18,912 nt of DNA from Cytophagaceae bacterium (lineage in GTDB: Bacteria; Bacteroidota; Bacteroidia; Cytophagales; Flexibacteraceae): assembly GCA_947464365.1 (NCBI GenBank), contig CANHWS010000033.1, positions 1 to 18,912 on the forward strand, given 5' to 3'. The notes beneath the pieces were generated by a model. The model was not told where the DNA came from. It was given only the letters and a program-made list of their open reading frames with translations, and did no database searches. Below, one piece after another: positions 7,665 through 15,000 of this stretch (positions within the stretch are counted from its first letter, which is position 1; every line of letters begins with the position of its first letter). The position numbers and the translations under genes are program-made.

Positions 7665-8825
7665 TTACGCCTCAAGTACCGCCTTTTCCAACATCTGCCG
7701 CTGCAATACTTTTTCGTAATAACGCTCGTAAAGCGGCCTTATGTTGGTGATGTCAAACTCAAGGGCACGGGCCAATGCGGCCTCCTTGAATCTTGGTAGA
7801 TTTTCGGGCTGGAGGATGTAAATCGCATTCCGAACCATTTCGTCCACCTCACCGACGTTACTCAGGAACCCGGTGACACCATTCACATTAAGCTCGGGCA
7901 ATCCACCAGTATTACTGCTGATAACAGGCACTTGGCATGCCATTGCCTCAAGCGCAGCAAGGCCAAAACTCTCAGTCTCACTTGGCATCAGGAACAAGTC
8001 AGCCACGCTCAACACCTCCTCAACGGCATCAAGCTTGCCCAAGAAACGTACATCTCCCATCACATTGAGCTCCCGACATAGTTCCTCGGCCTTAGGACGG
8101 TCAGGACCGTCGCCCACCATAACTAGTTTGGCTGGCATTGCCTCGCGCACTGCAGCGAAAATTCGGACAACATCCTCTACCCTCTTGACCTTCCGGAAAT
8201 TGGACGTATGGACAAGCAATGGCTCACCATTGGGGCAGACGAAGGTCTTGAAGTGATCCTTGTTCTGTTTCTTGAACCGACGTAAGTCGATAAAGTTGGG
8301 GATCACCTGGATGTCCTCTCTGCAGATCGGGAAATGTTTTAGCGTATCCCGTTTCAGATCCTCGCTGACTGCCGTAACGCCATCACTTTGGTTGATGCTG
8401 AAAGTCACAACAGGGGCATAAGATCCGTTTTTACCTACAAGGGTGATGTCCGTTCCGTGAAGGGTCGTGATAAACGGGATGTCAATCTGCTCGGTGGCTA
8501 GAATCTGTTTTGCCAGCCAAGCCGCTGAGGCATGCGGGATGGCATAGTGAACATGCAGCAGGTCCAGCTTTTCGTACTTGATGACGTGCACCAGTTTGCT
8601 AGCTAATGCAAGCTCGTAAGGCGGAAACTGGAACAGCGGGTAGCTAAACATATCCACTTCGTGGTAGAATACGTTTTCCGCAAAATGATCTAACCGATGC
8701 GGTGTAGAGTACGTAATGAAGTGCACCTGATAGTTGCCTGTTTCGGCCAAGGCCTTGCCAAGCTCGGTCGCAACAACGCCGCTGCCACCAAACGTGGGAT
8801 AGCAAACAATACCAATCTTAATCAT
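7665..8825 (-). CDS. bshA: N-acetyl-alpha-D-glucosaminyl L-malate synthase (bacillithiol pathway)
   Basis: BshA transfers GlcNAc from UDP-GlcNAc to L-malate, the first step of bacillithiol synthesis. It is a cytosolic GT-B glycosyltransferase of family GT4. The N-terminus MIKIGIVCYPTFGGSGVVATELG, with its nucleotide-site GGSG (13-16), is highly typical of BshA. LLHVHYAIPHASAAWLAKQIL and TTLHGTDITLVG are further family landmarks. The C-terminal half has VMVGDGPDRPKAEEL and the GT4 EX7E motif with Glu285 and Glu293 (context SETESFGLAALEAMA), then NTGGLPE. Length (386 aa) is normal. bshB and bshC are not in the window. It sits between the MORN protein gene (102 bp upstream) and mutA (59 bp downstream), all on the minus strand. 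No promoter was found directly before it, so it may be read from upstream. Confidence 0.96.
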   Translation of the reverse strand: MIKIGIVCYPTFGGSGVVATELGKALAETGNYQVHFITYSTPHRLDHFAENVFYHEVDMFSYPLFQFPPYELALASKLVHVIKYEKLDLLHVHYAIPHASAAWLAKQILATEQIDIPFITTLHGTDITLVGKNGSYAPVVTFSINQSDGVTAVSEDLKRDTLKHFPICREDIQVIPNFIDLRRFKKQNKDHFKTFVCPNGEPLLVHTSNFRKVKRVEDVVRIFAAVREAMPAKLVMVGDGPDRPKAEELCRELNVMGDVRFLGKLDAVEEVLSVADLFLMPSETESFGLAALEAMACQVPVISSNTGGLPELNVNGVTGFLSNVGEVDEMVRNAIYILQPENLPRFKEAALARALEFDITNIRPLYERYYEKVLQRQMLEKAVLEA

Positions 8826-8927
8826 AGTGGTGATTCTTATTCGGACGATTAGCCATCAAACCCTTTGGGCAAATGGCGACTGCTAGTCCATTAACAACAA
8901 TTGTATGGCAATGGTTGGGGCTGCAAG

Positions 8928-9614
8928 TTATCTGCCAAAGTCCTTTTCGCGCCTAAAGTTACCTTTTTTGTCATACAGCTTCCAGACACCCACCTTACGT
9001 CCGCCACGACACTGGCCTTCGCTCTCCAAGAGGCCAAGATCGGTATACAACCGCATTGGCCCTTCCTCCAGCCCCCGCACCAAAACACAATACTGGATCA
9101 GGATACCGTCTTCGTTATAATACCACCATTCGCCATTTGGCAAGCCTTTATCGTAGGTAGCAACACGGTCAGGCTTGCCTGTGTCGTAATAATAGAGCCA
9201 CCTCCCTTGATACTTACCATCCTTATAAGCCCCCTTCCGATGAAGCGCAATATTGCTATGGTAGTACCATGCACTGTCCTGCAGGGTCCCGTTGACCCAA
9301 TTTTCAACAGATTGGACCTTGCCCCGCTCGTCATAATTCCGGACCATACCGTTGAGTTTGCCATCCAAAAATGACTCTTCGGCCATTACGGTGCCACTCG
9401 GATAATAATACTTCCAGGGGCCCTGTTTAGTGTTTTCCCGTAGCTCACCCTCCTCTTTGAGGGCGCCGTCGCCATAATGCCGCTGCGTAAACTGGGCCTG
9501 TGCCGAATAAACATTGGCCAAACCCAATATCAACAGCAGGCTCCATACCCACCCGCAAATTTGGCCGCCCATCCATGATGCGATCCGCCTGTAATCAAAA
9601 TTTTCTTCTGCCAT
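8928..9614 (-). CDS. Exported MORN-repeat (YwqK-like) protein
   Basis: This 228-residue protein has an N-terminal hydrophobic stretch (about 22-36) and a probable signal peptidase site AQA|Q at 40. The mature part is seven units of about 22-24 residues of the MORN/YwqK type, with anchors GPWKYYYPSG, GMVRNYDERG, SAWYYHSN, GRWLYYYDTG, GEWWYYNEDG, GPMRLYTDLG and GVWKLYDKKG. Such proteins are often labelled 'toxin-antitoxin system YwqK family antitoxin'. The repeat alone does not show an antitoxin role, and no toxin partner is adjacent, so I read it as an envelope repeat protein of unknown function. An alternative start is the Met at codon 15 (9572); that form lacks the RR pair and the acidic residues of the longer n-region. 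It may be the first gene of a MORN-bshA-mutA group. Confidence 0.88.
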   Translation of the reverse strand: MAEENFDYRRIASWMGGQICGWVWSLLLILGLANVYSAQAQFTQRHYGDGALKEEGELRENTKQGPWKYYYPSGTVMAEESFLDGKLNGMVRNYDERGKVQSVENWVNGTLQDSAWYYHSNIALHRKGAYKDGKYQGRWLYYYDTGKPDRVATYDKGLPNGEWWYYNEDGILIQYCVLVRGLEEGPMRLYTDLGLLESEGQCRGGRKVGVWKLYDKKGNFRREKDFGR

Positions 9615-9631
9615 AATAGCTCAATATAGAG

Positions 9632-9646
9632 TTAACATTCTGTTAA
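9632..9646. promoter_or_regulatory. Operator-like palindrome in divergent region
   Basis: TTAACA (9632-9637), a 3-nt spacer and TGTTAA (9641-9646) form a perfect dyad. It lies 18 bp before the MORN protein start on one side and about 12 bp from the -33 box of the divergent promoter on the other. That is a reasonable place for a regulator site, but AT-rich dyads this short also occur by chance. Confidence 0.25.
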
Positions 9647-9657
9647 GTATACCTAAA

Positions 9658-9689
9658 TTGGTGCTTTTGCCAAATTTTGTGTACCTTTG
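9658..9689 (+). promoter_or_regulatory. Bacteroidota promoter for the small secreted protein
   Basis: TTG at 9658-9660, a 21-nt spacer and TACCTTTG at 9682-9689 match the phylum's -33 and -7 boxes exactly and use the same spacing as the prfA promoter. Transcription would start near 9695, leaving a leader of about 120 nt before the ATG at 9816. Confidence 0.7.
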
Positions 9690-9815
9690 CATTGTCATTC
9701 GACACTAGCTAATGCCGCTCAGGCCATATTTGTATCGCTAGTGTAAAACAAGTTTCAGACCCGGGCCAACCTGCAGAACTTTGACACATCAAACGGCCCA
9801 AAGCCACTCATTATT
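9690..9815 (+). promoter_or_regulatory. Structured 5' leader
   Basis: The predicted leader can form an 8-bp stem, ACACTAGC (9702-9709) and GCTAGTGT (9737-9744), around a 27-nt loop. A second, weaker pairing links GGGCC near 9764 with GGCCC near 9794. I do not recognise a known riboswitch. The structure may affect mRNA stability or translation of the small secreted protein. Confidence 0.35.
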
Positions 9816-10205
9816 ATGAAAAAGCTAGCTCTCATCACCCGCACCCTCATCGCCTCTGTCTTTGCGTTTGTGCTACTGACTTCCGCAACAGCTTCTGCCA
9901 AGATCTCAACCAACAGCAATGTACCAAGTGCCAACATCCGGGTGGATGTCTTTAAGGCGATGGACATTCGCGTGTACAAAGCTAACACCCAAAACACCTT
10001 CCGCATCGCGGTTAACAACCCAAGTGGAGAGTCTTTCAAGGTAAGTATCCGCAACGAGCAAAACCAACTCCTTTGGTGGGATACCATCAAGAAGTCGGTC
10101 ACTTTCTCTGAGCTGTTTAGCCTCAGCAAATTGCCTACTGGGCAATACACCCTCGAGGTAAGCAACGACATGACCTCCTACACCCAGCTAATCGAGGTTA
10201 AATAA
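9816..10205 (+). CDS. Small secreted beta-sandwich protein
   Basis: This 129-residue protein has a clear Sec signal peptide: KK at the start, hydrophobic core about 10-22, probable cleavage ASA|K after residue 28. The mature 101 residues are beta-rich with a pattern like a small Ig-like or DUF3244-type domain (TFRIAVNNPSGESFKVSIRN, LPTGQYTLEVSND). The end, YTQLIEVK, resembles the last strand of type IX sorting domains. However, the protein is little more than that single domain, so I would not call it a T9SS cargo tail. It has its own promoter and leader, which suggests independent expression. It is exported to the periplasm or beyond; its function is unknown. Confidence 0.85.
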   Translation: MKKLALITRTLIASVFAFVLLTSATASAKISTNSNVPSANIRVDVFKAMDIRVYKANTQNTFRIAVNNPSGESFKVSIRNEQNQLLWWDTIKKSVTFSELFSLSKLPTGQYTLEVSNDMTSYTQLIEVK

Positions 10206-10766
10206 CCTGAAGCATCAGGCCTAGCCTATTGGAAGGTTCGCTTTAAGCATATAGGGCTTTAGGCAACATAGCCGACCATCAGCCGCCAAAGTATATCTCC
10301 ATTGCCAAACCAACACGGCAAGGATACAGTCCTTAACTGAACGTGATTTTATGACTTCCATAGTCCCAGGCCATTGGCTTGGGATTATTTTTTTTTGGGC
10401 TTATGCAAAGAAAGCAGCCCAACCGGACAAAGCGTAAGTAGATAGCATGAGGTGAAAACCTACTCACCATAACTTCAACAACATCAGTTAACTCAAGCCC
10501 TATAACAAAAAACTAGCGAGTTTCTTCTTTTTTGAGATTACCAATAGAGCCATCGAGATATAAACACTAACTTAGGTCTGGTGTCGGACTGAGGATCAAC
10601 TAAGGTAGAATCCATAGTGTCGACACGTGTTGCTTGGCATTGGCCGTAGCATTCGAACCCTCGTAGGATCCCTTCATCGGCTTCCCTGCAGTTACAACAA
10701 TCTGCTTTTCCTGACCATCTATTGGCCTAGTTGTTAACCACTTTTCCTAGTACGAGACCTGACAAT
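10206..10766. other. Long intergenic region with strong terminator
   Basis: About 560 bp have no credible gene. The main structure is the terminator at 10360-10396, 155 nt past the stop of the secreted protein gene. The stretch 10397-10766 shows no TAnnTTTG element with a spaced TTG, so the promoter of the following small gene is not found. A tRNA T-loop-like string near 10648-10660 was examined and rejected. No conserved RNA family was recognised. Confidence 0.6.
10360..10396 (+). terminator. Strong Rho-independent terminator
   Basis: A 13-bp stem, ATAGTCCCAGGCC (10360-10372) and GGCTTGGGATTAT (10376-10388), has two G-U pairs and a 3-nt loop. It runs into nine T residues (10388-10396). It ends plus-strand transcription, either the mRNA of the small secreted protein with a 3' UTR of about 155 nt or a separate small RNA. 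Confidence 0.88.
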
Positions 10767-11051
10767 ATGGTACTGCCTTCGTTCATGATGCTGATCACGT
10801 TCAACGCCTTAGGACTGATGATACTCACAGGACTCTTCATCGGCTACATCAAGGTACTTAGGCGACATAACGGTGACTTGGGAGGACCATTTGGGCGACA
10901 TGGAAATCGTAATGACGACAACGACGGCGGAGGAAATGGCGGTGGCGGCATAGACCCTGGTCTCCCTAAAATAGATCTCCCCCCTGGCACCTCACTTGAC
11001 GATTGGCTAACTGACCGCCAGCCCAACACACGCGAAAAGGCATTAAGGTAG
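10767..11051 (+). CDS. Small single-pass membrane protein with Gly/Asp-rich tail
   Basis: This is a 94-residue protein of unknown function. One hydrophobic segment (about 5-27, MLITFNALGLMILTGLFIGY) is followed by KVLRRH, which by the positive-inside rule places the C-terminal part in the cytoplasm. The tail is polar and disordered: residues about 38-65 are Gly, Asn and Asp rich, followed by IDPGLPKIDLPPGTSLDDWL and a charged end. The frame extends upstream to a TTG at 10731, but ATG 10767 puts the hydrophobic segment close to the N-terminus and is preferred. A 7-bp hairpin overlaps its stop codon. It converges on plsY. The well-formed membrane segment and compact tail make a real gene likely, though I have no family match. 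Confidence 0.65.
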   Translation: MVLPSFMMLITFNALGLMILTGLFIGYIKVLRRHNGDLGGPFGRHGNRNDDNDGGGNGGGGIDPGLPKIDLPPGTSLDDWLTDRQPNTREKALR

Positions 11052-11058
11052 ATGCCTT
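11037..11058. terminator. Hairpin overlapping a stop codon, possible plsY terminator
   Basis: AAGGCAT (11037-11043) and ATGCCTT (11052-11058) form a 7-bp stem with an 8-nt loop that contains the TAG of the small membrane protein gene. Read on the minus strand the stem runs into TTTT, and it lies 23 bp past the plsY stop. It is therefore a better fit as terminator of plsY than of the plus-strand gene, but could serve both. Confidence 0.45.
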
Positions 11059-11080
11059 AACATAATTCCCTATCGATGGC

Positions 11081-11113
11081 TCAGGAGTCCTGACTAGTGT
11101 CAGTCATTGACTG
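11081..11113. repeat. Two 13-bp dyads at the end of plsY
   Basis: TCAGGAGTCCTGA (11081-11093) and CAGTCATTGACTG (11101-11113) are each perfect 6-bp dyads around one base, separated by 7 bp. They cover the last codons and stop of plsY. They may add structure to the 3' end of the mRNA, or be chance. Confidence 0.3.
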
Positions 11114-11776
11114 GGGCAGGTCATTACACTTTGGGCGGCCACCACCCCAGAGGTACGTTTTGGTCTCTTCACCCTTCAAGAGCCGACCGATGTTCTTTTT
11201 GTGGGTATAGACTATGCCAACTGCCATTATCAACCCAAAAACAAATAGGGAGCCATCATAATCGCCTAAGGCCCTTGTCACCAACAGCACCGGAAAAGCC
11301 AGAGCACCGACCATGCTACCCAGTGATACATAGCCAAATACAATCAAGGTCAGCAAAAAGATTAGCACACAAACGCCGACCCCAGTCGGATGGATAGCCA
11401 GCATCATGCCAGCCAATGTGGCAACACCCTTGCCACCCTTAAAGCCCGCAAAAATCGGAAATATATGCCCAATGATGGCAGCTATGCCACAAACAAGCTG
11501 TAACTGAACTAAGTTAACCACTGGTAACAGGTCCAGGTACACTAAGAGCATCGGGCCAAGGGCCGCCAGAAATCCTTTGAGCGAATCAATGAACAATACC
11601 GTAATCCCAGCCTTGCGGCCCAGGACCCTAAACGTATTGGTTGCCCCGGCGTTTTTGCTACCATGCTGGCGGACATCGATACCAAAATATTGCTGACCGA
11701 CCCAAACAGCCGTCGGGATCGAGCCTAGCAAATAGGCAACAATGGTGGCCAACAGTATCCATGCGATTAGCATCAT
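11081..11776 (-). CDS. plsY: Acyl-phosphate glycerol-3-phosphate acyltransferase (PlsY)
   Basis: PlsY moves the acyl group from acyl-phosphate (made by PlsX) to glycerol-3-phosphate, the first acylation in phospholipid synthesis, at the inner membrane. All three family motifs are present, numbered from the Met at 11776: GSIPTAVW (18-25), HGSKNAGATNTFRVLG (38-53) and GHIFPIFAGFKGGKGVAT (103-120). Several hydrophobic helices surround them, as expected. Length is 231 aa with a polar C-terminal extension of about 25 residues (YLWGGGRPKCNDLPQ onward), slightly longer than many family members. The frame is open to an ATG at 11821, but the extra 15 polar residues come before the first helix and are not typical. 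Met codons at 11776 and 11773 are both possible. plsX is not in the window. Confidence 0.95.
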   Translation of the reverse strand: MMLIAWILLATIVAYLLGSIPTAVWVGQQYFGIDVRQHGSKNAGATNTFRVLGRKAGITVLFIDSLKGFLAALGPMLLVYLDLLPVVNLVQLQLVCGIAAIIGHIFPIFAGFKGGKGVATLAGMMLAIHPTGVGVCVLIFLLTLIVFGYVSLGSMVGALAFPVLLVTRALGDYDGSLFVFGLIMAVGIVYTHKKNIGRLLKGEETKTYLWGGGRPKCNDLPQSMTDTSQDS

Positions 11777-11916
11777 TTTCGTCGTATTATCTGGCAAGGC
11801 GTTGTGGAGCTTAAGCCACATCCTCTCGATCTTCGGTATCCTAACTCAATTGCCAAGGACGTCATTGCTCTGGTATTACCGAATAATTACGTCGTTGCCT
11901 TCTTTCCTTAACGATT

Positions 11917-11949
11917 GCAAAATACAATCAGAAACACCCCATTGTCAAA
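11917..11949 (-). promoter_or_regulatory. Candidate promoter for plsY
   Basis: On the minus strand TTTG (plus-strand CAAA at 11946-11949) is followed after 21 nt by TATTTTGC (11917-11924), which differs from TAnnTTTG at the last two positions. Spacing equals that of the better promoters here. The leader to ATG 11776 would be about 135 nt. Confidence 0.35.
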
Positions 11950-12009
11950 TAGTTTTAAGCTGTAACCAGCCAAAGGATAGCTATACAGGGCAAAAGCCTT
12001 TGATAATAC

Positions 12010-12057
12010 GCGTTTATAGCAATCGACATGCCGAAATCGCCTCAATGCTATAAGCGC
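12010..12057 (-). terminator. Inverted repeat after the giant gene, possible terminator
   Basis: GCGTTTATAGCA (12010-12021) and TGCTATAAGCGC (12046-12057) pair over 12 bp with one G-U, with a 24-nt loop. It lies 23 bp past the stop of the giant gene on the minus strand. No strong T-tract follows, so termination is plausible but not certain; the stem may instead protect the 3' end of the mRNA. Confidence 0.45.
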
Positions 12058-12079
12058 CAAAAAGTTGATCGCCTGGCAA

Positions 12080-15000
12080 TTACTTGCCTGGTTCGGGCTT
12101 GGTACTATCAGCGGGAGGTGGGTCAGTTGGTGGCGGCAAGATAGGTGGTGTCTCCTTCTCCTTAGCTTCTTTTTCCTTCGCCTCCTTATCAGCCTTTTCT
12201 TTGGCTTCTTGGTCGGCTTTTTCTTTGGCTTTACGGTCCTCCTCGGCTTTTTGGTCCTCGGCCTGTTTGCGTTTGGCCTCTTCTACTGCCGCATCTTTGG
12301 CCTCTTGCTCCTTCCGCTTCAACTCTTCTTGCTGGGCTTTTTGTGTGCTATCAGCCTTCAGTTTAGCCGTTTTGATACTATCTGCCTTTATCCTGAGGGC
12401 AGCAGTATCTGGCGCAGGCGGCACCACAGCAGGGGCCATAGGCTGACCAGTAAGCGGATCAACCGCTGGCTGGGCAGGGGTTTCTGGGGCCTTTTCAGCA
12501 GGTTTAGCCGGCTGCACAGGTTGCCCCGTTAACGGATCAACCTCAGGAGTGCTTGGCGGGGTAACGGGCGGTTTCTCGGCGGGTTTATCAGTCGATGCTG
12601 GTTGTGCTTTAGCAGTATCTGTAGCAGGTGGCACAACAGGGGGGGCTACTGGTGTTTTGCTAGTTGTGTCTGCTGGCACTGGCTGCCCAGTTAGCGGATC
12701 GATCAATGGCTCAGCTTTGGCCGGCTCTGCTGGTTTCTCTGCAGCAGGCTCCTCCTTTTTCTTCTTTTTCTTTTCCTTTTTTGTAGGCTTGTCTTCGGAC
12801 TTATTTCCACTGTCTGCATCAGTGGTTGGTGTTGTCCCGATTAAAGACGAGTCTGGCAGACCTGTCAACGGATTGAGCGGTACCTCTACTGCTGCTGGTG
12901 CTGCTGGTTTGGCATCGTCCTGATTCAGGTCCTGACTTGGGGTGGCAGTGCCACCTGTCGAGTCAGAAGCAGGACTACTTTCGGTCTCGGTAGGTGCCGC
13001 GGCTTCCGGTGCTGCACCGATCTGGGGCGTAAATGGAGTCGGCTCCACATCCTTGCCCAAATAGTTCTTGTTGAAACTCTTCACAAAATCAACCCTGTCG
13101 GCATCGTCTGCCAGGCCGAAGCCATATATGCCACGTCCCGTTTTGGATGCCTTGCCTTTAGCAGAAATCTCACTATTGTAGTTATTATTGGTAGCTAGGG
13201 TATAGAGCTTTTGGTTTTCGTCATAGCTGACATAATACCAACCATCAGGCACTGGCTGGATAAACAGCTTGACCAGGTCGCCGGTCTCTGTGCGTTTGAT
13301 TTCGATGTAGCCGTCCACCCTGGCATTGACTTCTGCCTTACCAATATTGGCTAGGCCAAGCTGACCAACACTATGCCATGCATTATGGGTTGGGCTCCAG
13401 ACCAAGTTTACGTCACTAAAAACAATGCCCTTAGCAAACTTACCACCAACAATGGTGAGGGATAAATAGGAGCCGAACTTCCGTTTGAAATCTTCGGCAG
13501 CACGCTGCCCTGCAATGTCCCCCACCCGATTGACGATGGTATCCACAGGGACGCCTATTTCCCCAAGACCTACATTTTTCTTTTTGTCTTGAAGGTCAAG
13601 TGCTAAAATTTTGTTTGCGTTGTCGGTTGTCGGATAGTCGAAGATCATTGCTAGTTGGGCCGAATAAACCCCACTAGTCCTAAAGCCGCGCCCACTACCA
13701 GCTGCTATCAAGTTAAAGCTCTTTTCTGTCGGGGCCAGGAAATTAAACTTACCGTCATAGCTATCGGTCTTGGCTGTGTCGCTGAACGAGAACACATTGC
13801 CTTCGTGCACCTTGCTACCTGGTGATAATTTATCTACTGCACCAACACGATATTCTCTTGTCTCGACATCAGTCTTGAGGGTTCCACTTGCTGAAAAGAT
13901 CTCGCGGTCGTTAGGCGACTTTTTAGCATCCACAAAAAGGCCATAAAGACTATTGCCTTCTCCGTAGTACAGACCTGTCACGACGGCCTGACCATTGGCA
14001 TTGGTTGCGCCCTTAAGGTCGACAGCAAAGTTGCGGTCATCACCCGACTTCTTGAACTTGACCCAAGTCTTCTCGCTATTGGACTTAAGATCAAGCGCAA
14101 TGGCCCCGTCAAATTCGAGGTTTTTGTTCATGGCAATCATCTTAACGTTGCCCTTGAACAAAACCCCAGGGGCTATTTGCAACAGGTTGTCCTCAGGCAC
14201 ATTACCATTGCCAGTCGTGAAGACCTGTTTGGCTTTTTTCTTGTTCTTAGGATCACGTTTTTCTTGCTTGAAGTCCGTGAACGTTATGTTGAGGGTATCG
14301 TTTGCTGCATTTACGTATTGATACAACGCACTACCCTCGAAGGCATGACGGCTCTTGACCACGAGGTCTCCTTTGACCAATTTGTGATATCGGTCTATTG
14401 TATCAACCAAGATAATTGAGTTCCGCAGTGGTGTGATCTGGGCATTTTCTAGGATCTCCACCTTGCCACTGTCTGGCACAAGCTCTGCATCTGCTACGTG
14501 GATAAATGGCACACCATCTATCTTCAAAGAGTAGGTCTTGAGGTCATAAATAGCATTTTTGGCCTGGAAGTTTATACTATCAAGCTCTGGGAGCGTACTG
14601 TAGAAAATGGAGTTTGCAAGCTCGATGCTATCAGGCTTGGACATTGTAATAAGTGCCTTATCAAAGTCCCAGATCGCTTTCGGGATCGAGGTCTTGAATT
14701 GGGTGTACGGAAACTCATTACTAGCAAAACCAGCCACCTCAGTTTCAAAGTCTGCCTTCTTCGCGACCATGTCATACTTAAACTTGACATTGGTGCTCTT
14801 CATAGCCGGTTTGCCTTCGGTGCTGGACTCGATCTCGAAGTTGGCCTCACGCCCTTTGAAGTTATCGATGGCAAAGGTCATATCACGCGACTCGACCTGC
14901 GAACCTTGGCGTTTAACAATACCGCCACCTTTTACAACACCACCTGAGCTAAGGACCAGTTGACCGTCAAGCGTCGTAGTAGCTTTATACATCCGGAAAG

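Larger units (their letters stand above)
11777..12079. other. Intergenic region between the giant gene and plsY
   Basis: These 303 bp separate two minus-strand genes. They hold a candidate plsY promoter (11917-11949) and a long-loop inverted repeat (12010-12057) that may end the upstream giant gene. Nothing else was recognised; a plus-strand open frame that starts at 11742 has no protein-like features. Confidence 0.55.

Noticed and set aside
8901..9374. Plus-strand open frame of 157 codons opposite the MORN protein
   Set aside because: The minus frame has seven clear MORN units; the plus frame has none of the features of a real protein.
8928..9614. Toxin-antitoxin system suggested by the YwqK-type repeats
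   Set aside because: No toxin gene is adjacent, the protein has an export signal, and the 'antitoxin' label of this repeat family is not evidence of function.
9816..10205. Type IX secretion cargo call for the small secreted protein
   Set aside because: The C-terminal strand resembles a sorting domain, but the mature protein is a single domain of about 100 residues with no separate passenger.
10640..10672. String like a tRNA T-loop on the minus strand (GGGTTCGAATGC)
   Set aside because: The five bases on each side do not pair as a T-stem, and no anticodon arm or acceptor stem can be built around it.
12084..12923. Plus-strand open frames rich in Ser, Ala and Gly or in Leu and Phe opposite the giant gene's tail
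   Set aside because: They are the reverse reading of Lys/Glu/Ala/Pro-rich repeats, which gives hydrophobic or Ser-rich runs by chance and can mimic membrane proteins.
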